Position numbers and translations under genes: made by a program. Source: an uncultured Pelagibacteraceae bacterium (GTDB taxonomy: Bacteria > Pseudomonadota > Alphaproteobacteria > Pelagibacterales > Pelagibacteraceae). Taken from it: a DNA stretch of 64,000 bases. Within the stretch, counting starts at the first letter, position 1. Each line of letters opens with the position of its first letter. The DNA lies in NCBI GenBank assembly GCA_902528375.1, contig CABZSS010000001.1, forward strand, positions 1 to 64,000. Direction: 5' to 3'. The notes under the pieces are model-generated. The model searched no databases, was not told the origin of the DNA, and saw nothing but the letters and a program-made list of their open reading frames with translations. Positions 34,940 to 44,003 of the stretch are shown here, in pieces.

Positions 34940-35902
34940 TTAAAATTGATGAGTATAACCAAGGTTTTTATTTATTTTGAACTTCTTATTACCTTTTATA
35001 ATACATGAATCACGGTGTTTTTTTAAAATTTTGCCGATTCTTTGAATTTTAAGTTTTTTGTTTTTAGAATATCTCGTGATTAAAGATCGATTTTTTTTAT
35101 GAGAGGTAAAAATTATTTCATAATCGTCACCGTTAAAAATTGTATTTTCTATATTAAATCTCTTATTTTTGTTAAAAAATTTTTTAAGTTGGCTTGATAT
35201 TTTTATATCATGTAATCTGATTAAAAAACCATATTTTTGTTCACTTATCATTTTATTTAAATCAATTAATAATCCATCAGATATATCAATAGATGTATTT
35301 GCAAATTTTCGTAAGAAATTTACCATCCTTAAATTAATTGATGGCATATAAAATTTAGAAACAAAATATTTTTTTAAACTCTTTGATAACGAAACCCTTT
35401 TTTTTAAAATTTGAAGACCTAAGTAGCTATCGCCAAGATTTCCAGTAATATAAATATCATCTCCGACTTTTGAGTTATGTCTTTTTACAATTTTATTTGT
35501 AAATCCTACAACGCAACATGTAAAGGAATTTATATTTGAGTTAACAGTATCCCCGCCAGATAATTTAACATCAAATCGTTTTTGCTCAGACGATAAAGAG
35601 ATTGAAATCTTTTTTAAATTTTTTTTTAAAAAAGATTTTGAGTTACCACTAGCTGATATAAAATAATATTTAGGTTTAACACCCTTACAAATTAAATCTG
35701 ATAGTGATGATCTTAATATCTTTTTAATTACAAGATCAGGTGTTTTAAAGTTTGGAAAATGTACTTTTTCAACATAAGTATCAATTGACACTGCTAATCT
35801 TTTAGATTTATCAAAAAAAATGTCATCATTTAGACCTTGGGATGAAATATTTCTTTTTGTTAATCTTTTAAGATATTTGTCTATTAATTGAACTTCATTC
35901 AT
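34940..35902 (-). CDS. thiL: Thiamine-monophosphate kinase
   Basis: ThiL phosphorylates thiamine monophosphate to the active diphosphate. The 320-residue protein shows QGLNDDIFF, LAVSIDTYVEKVHF, LSDLICKGVKP, KLSGGDTV, and TGNLGDSYLG and the later SIDISDGLLIDL and FNGDDYEIIFT, all of the AIR-synthase-like ThiL family. It directly follows nusB on the minus strand, the conserved ribH-nusB-thiL order. C-terminal half is lysine-rich but motifs hold. Confidence 0.93.
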   Translation of the reverse strand: MNEVQLIDKYLKRLTKRNISSQGLNDDIFFDKSKRLAVSIDTYVEKVHFPNFKTPDLVIKKILRSSLSDLICKGVKPKYYFISASGNSKSFLKKNLKKISISLSSEQKRFDVKLSGGDTVNSNINSFTCCVVGFTNKIVKRHNSKVGDDIYITGNLGDSYLGLQILKKRVSLSKSLKKYFVSKFYMPSINLRMVNFLRKFANTSIDISDGLLIDLNKMISEQKYGFLIRLHDIKISSQLKKFFNKNKRFNIENTIFNGDDYEIIFTSHKKNRSLITRYSKNKKLKIQRIGKILKKHRDSCIIKGNKKFKINKNLGYTHQF

Positions 35903-36298
35903 TTAAGCTCTAATTTTATTTGATATTTTATCAAGCAATGCATTTAGATATTTTGTTTGTGATAAATCTATAAAATAATTGGATGCATTAAGATACTCTT
36001 TGATGATTATTTTTGAAGAAACATTAGGCTTGTATAAAAATTCAAAAATCGCGCTTTTAATAATTATAATGAAAATTTTATCAAGTTTTTTTAGTTTTAT
36101 ATCATTTTCTAAATGTATTTCTATTTCGTTATCTATAACATCGTTTCTTTCAATGGTACCTTTTACAACATCTTTTATAAATTTTTTGAACCGGTGCTTG
36201 GGAAATGTTAGTTCTTCTTCTTTGTTAAAAAATTTTCTATATAATTTTTGAATTATGATCACTCTAGGATTATTCTTTGGACTATATTGTGGCTGCAT
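35903..36298 (-). CDS. nusB: Transcription antitermination protein NusB
   Basis: NusB binds boxA RNA with S10 in ribosomal antitermination. The 131-residue protein is short and helical, with ARxxxxQxLY-like start QYSPKNNPRVIIIQKLYRKFF and C-terminal VSSKIIIKEYLNASNYF, in parts recalling the NusB ending. Similarity is weak by eye, and the call rests partly on position between ribH and thiL. Start codon is two bases from ribH. Confidence 0.82.
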   Translation of the reverse strand: MQPQYSPKNNPRVIIIQKLYRKFFNKEEELTFPKHRFKKFIKDVVKGTIERNDVIDNEIEIHLENDIKLKKLDKIFIIIIKSAIFEFLYKPNVSSKIIIKEYLNASNYFIDLSQTKYLNALLDKISNKIRA

Positions 36299-36300
36299 TT

Positions 36301-36714
36301 TTAGTTAATACCAATCAGAAGTTCAATTACTGCATCAGCAGCTTCTTTACCTTTATTCTTATTTGATTTGTCTGCACGCTCAACTGCTTGGTCTTTATTT
36401 AAGCACGTTAAAATTCCATTTCCAATCGGTTTTTTATTTTCAATTGATAATTTCATTATTGCATCTATTGAGGATTTGCTAATAAAATCAAAATGAGGAG
36501 TTTCACCTTTGATAACACACCCCAAGGCTATAAAAGCATCATATTTCTTTAAATTTTTTGATATCGCATATGGTATTTCGAAGACGCCTGGTACAAAGAT
36601 AATTTTTGTTTTAATTTTATTTTTATGATTGTTTAGAACATCATTTGCACCATCAACTAGCATATTGATGATATCTTCATAATATTTTGACGCTACTATA
36701 CAAATTTTTTTCAT
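36301..36714 (-). CDS. ribH: 6,7-dimethyl-8-ribityllumazine synthase
   Basis: RibH makes the riboflavin precursor lumazine. The 137-residue protein has VPGVFEIPYAISK, FIALGCVIKGETPHFDFI with the catalytic His after GETPH, and GILTC...AVERAD. N-terminus is slightly short. It overlaps the ribBA-like gene by four bases, in the run ribD-ribE-ribBA-ribH-nusB-thiL. Confidence 0.95.
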   Translation of the reverse strand: MKKICIVASKYYEDIINMLVDGANDVLNNHKNKIKTKIIFVPGVFEIPYAISKNLKKYDAFIALGCVIKGETPHFDFISKSSIDAIMKLSIENKKPIGNGILTCLNKDQAVERADKSNKNKGKEAADAVIELLIGIN

Positions 36715-37814
36715 TTTATTATTTCTTGTTTAGTAATTTTAATTCCAAAACCTTCTAGACCAATAACTTTTTTTGGCGATCTAGTAACTAATATCATATT
36801 TTTAACTCTTAAGGCTTTAATTATTTGAGCTCCAATACCATAATTTCTAATTAATTTATCAGAACCAGTTTTATTTTTTCTTTCAGATTTAAAGTCTCTC
36901 AGAGTAGAAGATACAGATTTTAAATTGGAGTCTCTGATAAAAATAAGTGCACAATTATTGTAATCTTTAAAATAATCTAATGTATTGTTAAATGAATTAG
37001 GCAATCGTTTTCCTAGTAAATAGCTTTCAACTAAATTAGAAGATATAACTCGTACTCTAGTATTTTTACTAGGACTGATTTTACCTTTTATTAATGCAAA
37101 ATGTTCAGAGCCATCAAGTTGGTTTTCAAAAATTTTAATTTGATACTTTTTATCTTTAATTACAATTTTATCAGTTTTCTTTAGCTTAACCAGTTTTTCA
37201 TTTTTTAATCTATAAGAAATTAAATCTTCAATTTTTGCTATCGCTAATTTATGTTTATTTGCGAATTCAAAAAGCTCTTTGCCTTTTGTCATTACTCCTT
37301 TATCATTCATTATTTCACATATAACTGCCGATGGATTTTTTTTGGCTAGTTTTGAAATATCAACTGATGCTTCCGTGTGACCTGCTCTTACTAAAACTCC
37401 ACCATCTTTTGAGATAATTGGAAATATATGTCCTGGCGAAACTATATCCTTTTTTCTTACATTTGTTTTAATTGCTGTTCTAATTGTTAAAGACCTATCT
37501 TTAGCAGAAATACCAGTTGTAACACCCCTTCTTGCCTCTATTGAAACTGTAAAGGCTGTTTGGTTTCTTGATTTATTTATTGGTGACATAAGAGAAAGAT
37601 TTAATCTTCTAGCTTGCTTATTTGTTAGAGCTAAACAAATTAATCCTCTTCCATATTTTGCCATGAAATTAATTTTCTTTGGGGAAACATTTGAGGCTGG
37701 TATTACTAAATCTCCCTCATTTTCTCTATTTTCATCATCTACAAGGATATACATTTCACCTTTTTTTGCTTTACGAATAATGTTCTCTACTGAGCTAAAT
37801 TTTTTTGTTTTCAT
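36711..37814 (-). CDS. ribB: 3,4-DHBP synthase with degenerate GTP cyclohydrolase II domain
   Basis: Residues 1-205 form a complete dihydroxybutanone-phosphate synthase: LVDDENRENEGDLVIPAS, TGISAKDRS, GHIFPIIS and AGHTEASVD. Residues 215-367 have the GCHII fold (YGIGAQIIKAL, GLEGFGIKI) but lack the zinc site: the family motif SECLTGDVFGSxRCDCG reads SSNLVESYLLGKRLPNS. The C-terminal half is probably catalytically dead, the RibBX arrangement known in other proteobacteria. A true RibA must be encoded elsewhere. It overlaps ribE by 20 bases. Confidence 0.92.
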   Translation of the reverse strand: MKTKKFSSVENIIRKAKKGEMYILVDDENRENEGDLVIPASNVSPKKINFMAKYGRGLICLALTNKQARRLNLSLMSPINKSRNQTAFTVSIEARRGVTTGISAKDRSLTIRTAIKTNVRKKDIVSPGHIFPIISKDGGVLVRAGHTEASVDISKLAKKNPSAVICEIMNDKGVMTKGKELFEFANKHKLAIAKIEDLISYRLKNEKLVKLKKTDKIVIKDKKYQIKIFENQLDGSEHFALIKGKISPSKNTRVRVISSNLVESYLLGKRLPNSFNNTLDYFKDYNNCALIFIRDSNLKSVSSTLRDFKSERKNKTGSDKLIRNYGIGAQIIKALRVKNMILVTRSPKKVIGLEGFGIKITKQEIIK

Positions 37815-38391
37815 AAAATTTTTTTACATATTTTGAAAGAATATCTATTTCAATATTAACAATATCATTAACCTTTAAATTTGATAAATTAGTGAGTTTT
37901 AAGGTATGTGGAATGCACCAGATTTGAAATATATTACCTTTTATTTTTGATATTGTTAGAGAAACACCGTTTATAAGTATTGATGCTTTAGGTATTAGAT
38001 ATTTTGAAAATTTATTTTCAATTTTAAATTCTAATACAATTGATTTACCCACTTTTTTAATTTTTTTTAGTAAAGAAGTACAATCGACATGACCTTGGCA
38101 TATATGACCTGAAATATCTTGACCATATTTTAAAGGCAGTTCAAGATTTATCTTTTGACCAATTTTAAGATGCTTAAATTTTGATTTGTTGATACTTTCT
38201 TTGGATAGATAAAATTCTAATAAGTCTTTTCTTTTTGAAACCAATGTAAGACAAACACCATCACATGCAATGGATGAACCAATATTTTTTTTGTCTAACT
38301 TCAGCTTGCTTTTTATAAATATTTTTGTCCCTGCGTTTAATTTTGAAAATTTTGATACAGTTCCCTGTTGATATATAATTCCGTTAAACAT
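37795..38391 (-). CDS. ribE: Riboflavin synthase alpha chain
   Basis: This enzyme dismutates two lumazines into riboflavin. The 198-residue protein shows the two internal lumazine-binding repeats: MFNGIIYQQGTV ... SIACDGVCLTL, and HICQGHVDCTSLL ... ILINGVSLTI. Length and the MF(N/T)G start are typical. It lies three bases after ribD and overlaps ribB by 20 bases. Confidence 0.94.
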   Translation of the reverse strand: MFNGIIYQQGTVSKFSKLNAGTKIFIKSKLKLDKKNIGSSIACDGVCLTLVSKRKDLLEFYLSKESINKSKFKHLKIGQKINLELPLKYGQDISGHICQGHVDCTSLLKKIKKVGKSIVLEFKIENKFSKYLIPKASILINGVSLTISKIKGNIFQIWCIPHTLKLTNLSNLKVNDIVNIEIDILSKYVKKFYENKKI

Positions 38392-38394
38392 TTT

Positions 38395-39477
38395 TTAAAT
38401 AAATCTTGTAATTTTGTTTTTATCAAAATACTGATTGATATTATTCTTAATTCTAAATTTTTTTGATAATTTATAAACTATTTTTTTAATGTTTAATTTA
38501 CCAGATTGTCTCAATTTATTATCTGTTTTTATCAAATAAAATTCATTAAATAAATTTTTATCCAGCATTTTTTTTGTAAACTGATTTCCACCCTCAACTA
38601 ATAAAAAACGAATATTGTTTTGGTATAAAATTGACATAATTTTTTTTAAGTCAAATTCACCATTTTTTTCGAGTTTAACATTGATTAGTTTTGCTTTTTT
38701 ATTCCTTAGAAACTTTATCTTTTTTTTATCACCTGAGTTATAAAAAATGATTATTTTATTATTCTTTGATTTGAAAATATTTGCGTTTTTTTTTACTTTT
38801 AAATTTTTATCTATAATAACTTTGATTGGTGAATACTCATTTAAACCAGATAATCTACAATCCAATGATGGATTGTCTTCGTTAATCGTCTTGTAAGTAA
38901 CTAATAAAGCTTGATTTTTATATCTAAGATGATGAGAGAAAGATTGAGTATATGTATTAGAAATATATTTTGATTTAGAACTTTTTATAAAAAAATCTTT
39001 TGAGCATGCTATTTTCCCTGTTACATAAGGTTGTTTGTATTTCCTTTGAAACATATAAGGTTTATAAAATTCATTTATCTTAGGTACATTAATATTTTTA
39101 ACCTTGATTTTTTTTGATTTCAGAATTTGTTTAGCTCTTTTTGAGGATCTTTCATCAATATCATGAGTACCAAAAACAAGCCTGGAAATCTTTTTATCTA
39201 TTATAATGTTGGTGCAAGGCGGTGTTTTTCCATAATGACTACAAGGTTCTAAAGTTACATAAAGAGATGAACCCTTGGTTATTTTTTTGTCAATTTTATT
39301 TAATAAACTAAACTCAGAATGAGGTGTTCCATTATAACCTGTGGAAGCTAACGAAATAATCTCATCATTTTTAACAAGAACGCTTCCAACAGAGGGATTT
39401 GTCCCTGTTAAACCCTCCATATTTTTTGCTAAATTCAAAGCTAAATTTAAATAGAGCTTATCTTTTTTTGAAGACAT
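38395..39477 (-). CDS. ribD: Riboflavin deaminase/reductase RibD
   Basis: RibD carries out deamination and reduction of the pyrimidine intermediate. The 360-residue protein has the CMP-deaminase zinc site HSEF (for HAE) plus [13 protein letters not shown] in its first 145 residues, and a C-terminal reductase domain with [26 protein letters not shown]-like [10 protein letters not shown] and VEGGNQF. The HSE in place of HAE keeps the catalytic Glu. It overlaps nrdR by 20 bases. Confidence 0.93.
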   Translation of the reverse strand: MSSKKDKLYLNLALNLAKNMEGLTGTNPSVGSVLVKNDEIISLASTGYNGTPHSEFSLLNKIDKKITKGSSLYVTLEPCSHYGKTPPCTNIIIDKKISRLVFGTHDIDERSSKRAKQILKSKKIKVKNINVPKINEFYKPYMFQRKYKQPYVTGKIACSKDFFIKSSKSKYISNTYTQSFSHHLRYKNQALLVTYKTINEDNPSLDCRLSGLNEYSPIKVIIDKNLKVKKNANIFKSKNNKIIIFYNSGDKKKIKFLRNKKAKLINVKLEKNGEFDLKKIMSILYQNNIRFLLVEGGNQFTKKMLDKNLFNEFYLIKTDNKLRQSGKLNIKKIVYKLSKKFRIKNNINQYFDKNKITRFI

Positions 39478-39916
39478 CTATTTTGTCTACAAATTGTACA
39501 AAGTCTTTTTCTTCTCTGAAATTTCTATAAACAGATGCAAATCTTACATAAGCTACAGGGTCTAAATTTTTTAAACCATCCATAACCATTTTTCCAATTG
39601 CATTAGATGAAATTTCATTTTGACCTATTTCTTCAAGGGCTCGAGAAATATTTGTTATAAATTTTTCGACTGTGTCAGTGTCAATGGGTCTTTTTTTTAA
39701 AGCGATATAAATTGACTTTGATAATTTATCTCTATCAAATGGAGACTTTCTTCCATTTTTTTTAACTACCATTAATTCTCTAAATTGAATTCTTTCAAAA
39801 GTAGTAAATCTTTCACCACAAATACATAATCTTCTACGTCTAATAGTTGTGCCGTCTTCAGTTGGACGTGAATCCACAACCGATGTTTCACCTTTTTTAC
39901 AAATTGGACAAATCAT
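39458..39916 (-). CDS. nrdR: Transcriptional repressor NrdR
   Basis: NrdR represses ribonucleotide reductase genes in response to dATP/ATP. The 152-residue protein has a four-Cys zinc ribbon (MICPICKKG, then [11 protein letters not shown]) with [17 protein letters not shown], followed by an ATP-cone domain ([16 protein letters not shown]). Position between glyA and ribD is the classic alphaproteobacterial glyA-nrdR-ribD order. No nrd genes are in this window. Confidence 0.96.
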   Translation of the reverse strand: MICPICKKGETSVVDSRPTEDGTTIRRRRLCICGERFTTFERIQFRELMVVKKNGRKSPFDRDKLSKSIYIALKKRPIDTDTVEKFITNISRALEEIGQNEISSNAIGKMVMDGLKNLDPVAYVRFASVYRNFREEKDFVQFVDKIDVFKKR

Positions 39917-39919
39917 TTA

Positions 39920-41230
39920 CTATTTTAAATTTTTATAAATCGGAAATTTAGAACACAAAGAAATTACTTCATCTCTTACTTCTGCTTCAACTTTCGTATT
40001 ATCGTCTGGATTTGCTGATAAACCTTTTATTGTTTTAGTTATTAGTTCACCTACTTTTTTAAATTCATCTAAACCGAAACCCCTCGTAGTTGCAGCTTGT
40101 GTTCCTAATCTTATCCCAGATGTTATCATTGGACTTTCTGTATCATATGGAATTCCATTTTTATTACATGTTATGTTAGCTCTACATAAACTATCAGCTG
40201 CAATATTTCCTTTTACATTGAATGGTCTTAAGTCTACCAACATTAAATGAGTATCAGTTCCGCCTGAATATATTTTAAAACCATTGTTTTTTAATGTCTC
40301 AGCTAAAATTTTTGCATTAGCCATTACATTTGAAATATAATTTCTAAATTCTGGTTTTAATGCTTCAAGGAACCCAACTGCTTTTGCAGCAATTATGTGC
40401 ATCAAAGGTCCACCTTGATAACCTGGGAAAACTGCAGAATTAAATTTTTTAGACAAAGCTTCATTATTAGTTAAAATAATTCCACCACGTGCACTTCTAA
40501 AAACTTTATGAGTTGTTGAAGTAACAACGTCAGCATACTCTACTGGATTTGGATAACCTTTACCTGCAACTAAACCAGAAAAGTGAGCCATATCTACCAT
40601 AAAATATGCTCCTACTTTATCTGCAATCTCTCTAAATTTTTTAAAATTAATTTGTCTAGAGTACGCACTTCCACCTGCAATTAAAAGTTTTGGTTTATTC
40701 TCAACAGCAAGTTTCTCTATAGACGAATAATCTAGTAATTCTGTTTTTTTATCTACGTCATATGCAATAGCATTAAACCATTTTCCTGAAACAGATGCTT
40801 TTGATCCGTGAGTAAGGTGACCACCAGAATTTAAACTCATTCCCATTATAGTATCACCTGGTTTAAGTAACGCTAAAAATACTGCTCCATTAGCTTGAGC
40901 TCCAGAATGAGGCTGGCTGTTTGCAAATTTACAATTAAATAATTTTTTTAGTCGTTCGTTAGCTAAGTTTTCAGCTACATCAACATGATCGCATCCGTTA
41001 TAATATCTTTTTCCGGGATATCCTTCGGCATACTTATTTGTTAATACAGAACCTTGGGCTTCTAGAAGGGCATTGGAAACAATATTCTCTGATGCAATTA
41101 ATTCTATATGTTGTTGTTGTCTAGCTAATTCATCATTAATAGTTTTGTATATTTCTGGATCAGTATCAGACAAATTTTTTTCAAAAAAGTTTTGATACTC
41201 TTTATTTATGTATTTACCTTCACTAGACAT
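39920..41230 (-). CDS. glyA: Serine hydroxymethyltransferase
   Basis: GlyA interconverts serine and glycine with tetrahydrofolate. The 436-residue protein has [39 protein letters not shown] and the PLP-lysine segment [13 protein letters not shown]. Some residues near the lysine differ from the common TTHKTLRGPRGG but the Lys is kept. It heads the nrdR-rib run and lies three bases after rpiB. It links to SoxBDAG, which yields glycine and methylene-THF. Confidence 0.97.
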   Translation of the reverse strand: MSSEGKYINKEYQNFFEKNLSDTDPEIYKTINDELARQQQHIELIASENIVSNALLEAQGSVLTNKYAEGYPGKRYYNGCDHVDVAENLANERLKKLFNCKFANSQPHSGAQANGAVFLALLKPGDTIMGMSLNSGGHLTHGSKASVSGKWFNAIAYDVDKKTELLDYSSIEKLAVENKPKLLIAGGSAYSRQINFKKFREIADKVGAYFMVDMAHFSGLVAGKGYPNPVEYADVVTSTTHKVFRSARGGIILTNNEALSKKFNSAVFPGYQGGPLMHIIAAKAVGFLEALKPEFRNYISNVMANAKILAETLKNNGFKIYSGGTDTHLMLVDLRPFNVKGNIAADSLCRANITCNKNGIPYDTESPMITSGIRLGTQAATTRGFGLDEFKKVGELITKTIKGLSANPDDNTKVEAEVRDEVISLCSKFPIYKNLK

Positions 41231-41233
41231 AAT

Positions 41234-41662
41234 TTATTTTATTTTTTTAACTCTTCTTAAGTGTCTACCACTTTCGAATCTAGTTTTCAAAAAAATATTA
41301 ACACAATTTAAAGCTAATTTTGAGCTAATAAGTCTCGATCCCAATGCGATTATATTGGCATCATTATGTAATCTCGATAATTTGGTATTTTTTATGCTAT
41401 AACACAATGCAGCCCTAATATTTTTAACCTTATTTGCAGACATTGACATTCCAACACCTGAACCACAAACTAATATACCCCGATTTTTTTTATTTTTAGC
41501 AACACTCTTAGCTAATTTTTTTGCAAAATCCGGATAATCTACAGAATTATCATTATTAGGTCCTAAGTCGAAGATTTTGAATTTTTTCCTTTTTAAAGAG
41601 GATTTTATTTTTTCTTTTAGCTTAAATCCAGCATGGTCTGAAGATATATAAATTTTATTCAA
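41234..41662 (-). CDS. rpiB: Ribose-5-phosphate isomerase B
   Basis: RpiB interconverts ribose and ribulose 5-phosphate. I start the protein at TTG 41662 (MNKIYISSDHAGF), one base after the upstream stop, giving 142 residues, the family size; longer frames run into the neighbouring dioxygenase gene and add an unrelated N-terminus. Motifs: SSDHAGFKLK, LVCGSGVGMSMSANKV with the catalytic Cys, and HNDANIIALGSR. It precedes glyA, a frequent alphaproteobacterial pairing. Confidence 0.92.
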   Translation of the reverse strand: MNKIYISSDHAGFKLKEKIKSSLKRKKFKIFDLGPNNDNSVDYPDFAKKLAKSVAKNKKNRGILVCGSGVGMSMSANKVKNIRAALCYSIKNTKLSRLHNDANIIALGSRLISSKLALNCVNIFLKTRFESGRHLRRVKKIK

Positions 41663-41663
41663 A

Positions 41664-42254
41664 TTAATTAAATTTGTAATCAAGTACGCAAGCAACAAGG
41701 TGAATTCTATTTTCTTCACCCCCGTTAAATGCATTGTGATATTTTTTATTATTTGTAATCCAAACCGATCCATCAGCGGGCATGTGCTTAGCTACGTTAT
41801 CAATTACCATTATACATCCGGGGTTTGTTATAATTGGAATATGAAGTCTTGGTTCTGGATCACGATGCCAACTTAAAGTAGATCTCGGTTCCTTCAATAA
41901 TAATCTAACTCTTCCTAGCTTATATTTTTTTGACAATTCTTCATAAACCGTTTTAAAATAAGTATCTTTGAATTTATCTACAAACTGAGTATACTTACTC
42001 TCATCAATCATTTTGTCCCTTGAGACTTCTTTTCCATCACTGCTTGGTTTTGTCCAAAATACTCCACGAACATTGTTTCCCTTTATAGACTCTGGATCAC
42101 CTGGTATTTGGTTTAATGAAATTCCAGCGAAGTGAGGTATACCAAGACTTGTGTCAAAACCTTTTAAGTTTAAAACTTTTGTACAAGCTTCTCGAAGTTT
42201 ATGAATATCAAAATTGATATCTTGTTTTTGAAAATCGTTAAATGATAGAGACAT
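41664..42254 (-). CDS. Aspartyl/asparaginyl beta-hydroxylase-like 2OG-Fe(II) dioxygenase
   Basis: The 196-residue protein ends with a jelly-roll iron site of the aspartyl-beta-hydroxylase type: SWHRDPEPRLHIPIITNPG (about residues 129-147, iron His and Asp plus the 2-oxoglutarate-side RxH), KKYHNAFN with the distal His, and NRIHLVACV with the 2OG-binding Arg. The N-terminal 100 residues are not recognised. It lies upstream of rpiB and divergent from hemB. Substrate is unknown; phage and marine bacterial genomes carry similar orphan oxygenases. Confidence 0.75.
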   Translation of the reverse strand: MSLSFNDFQKQDINFDIHKLREACTKVLNLKGFDTSLGIPHFAGISLNQIPGDPESIKGNNVRGVFWTKPSSDGKEVSRDKMIDESKYTQFVDKFKDTYFKTVYEELSKKYKLGRVRLLLKEPRSTLSWHRDPEPRLHIPIITNPGCIMVIDNVAKHMPADGSVWITNNKKYHNAFNGGEENRIHLVACVLDYKFN

Positions 42255-42329
42255 TATATAACTTTTTTATTAATAGCTTATAAACTAATTTTATATATAT
42301 TACTATTGTCGCATAAATAAACATTGAGA

Positions 42330-43325
42330 ATGATTATCACTGGTAAATACCCCAAATTGAGAATGAGAAGATCAAGAAAAACTGATTGGATGAGAAGATT
42401 AGTTAGAGAAAATTCTCTATCTAGTAACGATTTTATATTACCGATTTTTGTAACAGAGGGGAAAAATAAAAAAATTCCAATAAAAACTATGCCTGAAGTT
42501 TATAGATATAGTGAAGATAAACTTAGTCAAATTGTTGATAGAGCTCTTAAACTTAAGATTCCAATGGTAGCAATTTTTCCTCAAACAAATACTGGTTTAA
42601 AAGACTCTTATGGTAGCGAAGCTTTAAATGAAAACAACTTAGTGTGTAAGGCTATTAGAAAAATTAAAAAAAGATACAAAAATGAAATTGGTATAATGAC
42701 AGATGTTGCTTTAGATCCTTATACTTCTCACGGACATGACGGAATTTTAAGGGAAAAAAAAATTCTCAATGATGAAACAATAAAAATATTAATTCAACAA
42801 TCTCTGTTACAAGCTCAAATGGGTAGTGATGTTATAGCGCCATCAGATATGATGGATGGGCGTATTGGTGAGATTAGACAAGAACTTGATAATAATTCGC
42901 TTAAAGACATTAAGATATTATCTTATGCTGTAAAATACGCATCTTCTTTTTATGGTCCCTTCAGAGATGCAGTTGGATCAAAAAAATCTTTAAAAGGCGA
43001 CAAGAAAACATATCAGATGGACTTTAGTAATTCTGAAGAAGCTTTAAGAGAGGTAGCATTAGATATTAAAGAAGGTGCAGATCTTGTAATGGTCAAGCCC
43101 GGTCTTCCTTACCTAGATATAATAAAAAAAGTGAAAGAAAATTTCAAAATACCAGTTTTAGCTTATCAGGTTTCAGGTGAATATAGCTTGTTAATGAATG
43201 GAATTAACAAGGGATTAATAGATGAAAACTCTATTTATGAAACACTTATGTCATTTAAAAGAGCTGGTGCTAATGCAATTATTTCATATTTTGCAGATAG
43301 AATAGATAAAATTATTAAAAATTAA
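42330..43325 (+). CDS. hemB: Delta-aminolevulinic acid dehydratase
   Basis: HemB condenses two aminolevulinates into porphobilinogen. From ATG 42330 it has 331 residues; a TTG two codons earlier is possible. Motifs: RMRRSR, the metal loop DVALDPYTSHGHDG in which Asp replaces the zinc-binding cysteines (Mg-dependent alphaproteobacterial type), and the Schiff-base lysine in MVKPGLPYLD. It stands alone on the plus strand, 75 bases from the divergent dioxygenase gene. Confidence 0.96.
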   Translation: MIITGKYPKLRMRRSRKTDWMRRLVRENSLSSNDFILPIFVTEGKNKKIPIKTMPEVYRYSEDKLSQIVDRALKLKIPMVAIFPQTNTGLKDSYGSEALNENNLVCKAIRKIKKRYKNEIGIMTDVALDPYTSHGHDGILREKKILNDETIKILIQQSLLQAQMGSDVIAPSDMMDGRIGEIRQELDNNSLKDIKILSYAVKYASSFYGPFRDAVGSKKSLKGDKKTYQMDFSNSEEALREVALDIKEGADLVMVKPGLPYLDIIKKVKENFKIPVLAYQVSGEYSLLMNGINKGLIDENSIYETLMSFKRAGANAIISYFADRIDKIIKN

Positions 43326-43382
43326 GATTTAAAATCGTCTATGAATTTTTTTCTTTGATGAGGAAAATTAATACTGTTAGGT
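43322..43382 (-). pseudogene. Out-of-frame continuation of recO
   Basis: After the recO stop the minus strand stays open in the neighbouring frame, reading LPNSINFPHQRKKF and ending at 43322 inside the hemB stop codon region. LP..R..F is the usual end of RecO. The switch lies in the eight-base homopolymer at 43383-43390, so this is either an indel error, a recent mutation, or a site rescued by polymerase slippage. Confidence 0.6.
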
Positions 43383-44003
43383 AAAAAAAAGATTTGTTTG
43401 TAAATACTCACTTATAAGATTCAAACCGTCTATAATATCTTGATTATTTACATTATCTCCACTTTTAGAAACAAGAAAATTAGGAACTTTAATTTTTTTA
43501 AGATTCGTAGAAATAAAAAACTCATCTTTTCCATTGGATTCTTTTTTTGCATATTTATTTACATCTAAGTCAAAACCAATCAATCTTAGAAAATCAAGTT
43601 CCCAAAAAATATAATTTCTATACCAATCTTCTTTTTCTAAAATTAAAAATAACTTATGAACCAGCTCATAAATTGATCTATTCTCTTGATTTTCTACAGT
43701 TAGTAATTTTACTAAATTTAATGCTGCATTAATGCAATACATTGATCTTTTTTGGGAGAAAAATATTGGAGTGTTTACTTTTAAAATTTCAACTTTAAAA
43801 TATCCAAAACTGTCATCACTTTTCGAATTATAATTTAAATGAAGCTCATTGCCAATTTGTAAATAGTTTTTGATTTTTTTTGAAGATGCTCCAAAAATAA
43901 TACCTGAGCACTTACCATGATTTTTAGTATAGAAATTAACAATTGTTGAATTTTCTTGAAATTTATTCTTTGACAACAAAATACCTGTATCTGTCCAATT
44001 CAT
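43377..44003 (-). CDS. recO: DNA repair protein RecO, C-terminus out of frame
   Basis: RecO loads RecA with RecR. The 208-residue frame has the OB-fold start MNWTDTGILLSKNKFQENSTIV, in parts the RecO pattern (DxGIVL, ENS), YCINAALNLVKLL and WELDFLRLIGFDLDV. It ends early after NLFF within an A8 run (43383-43390, T8 on the coding strand). One base fewer would extend it by about 20 residues to a RecO-like tail ending at 43322. Start overlaps rnc by four bases; era, usually between them, is missing. Confidence 0.85.
   Translation of the reverse strand: MNWTDTGILLSKNKFQENSTIVNFYTKNHGKCSGIIFGASSKKIKNYLQIGNELHLNYNSKSDDSFGYFKVEILKVNTPIFFSQKRSMYCINAALNLVKLLTVENQENRSIYELVHKLFLILEKEDWYRNYIFWELDFLRLIGFDLDVNKYAKKESNGKDEFFISTNLKKIKVPNFLVSKSGDNVNNQDIIDGLNLISEYLQTNLFFT

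Noticed and set aside
41663-41773. Longer N-terminus for RpiB
   Set aside because: The added 37 residues overlap the end of the dioxygenase gene and have no RpiB similarity; the TTG at 41662 gives the family length.
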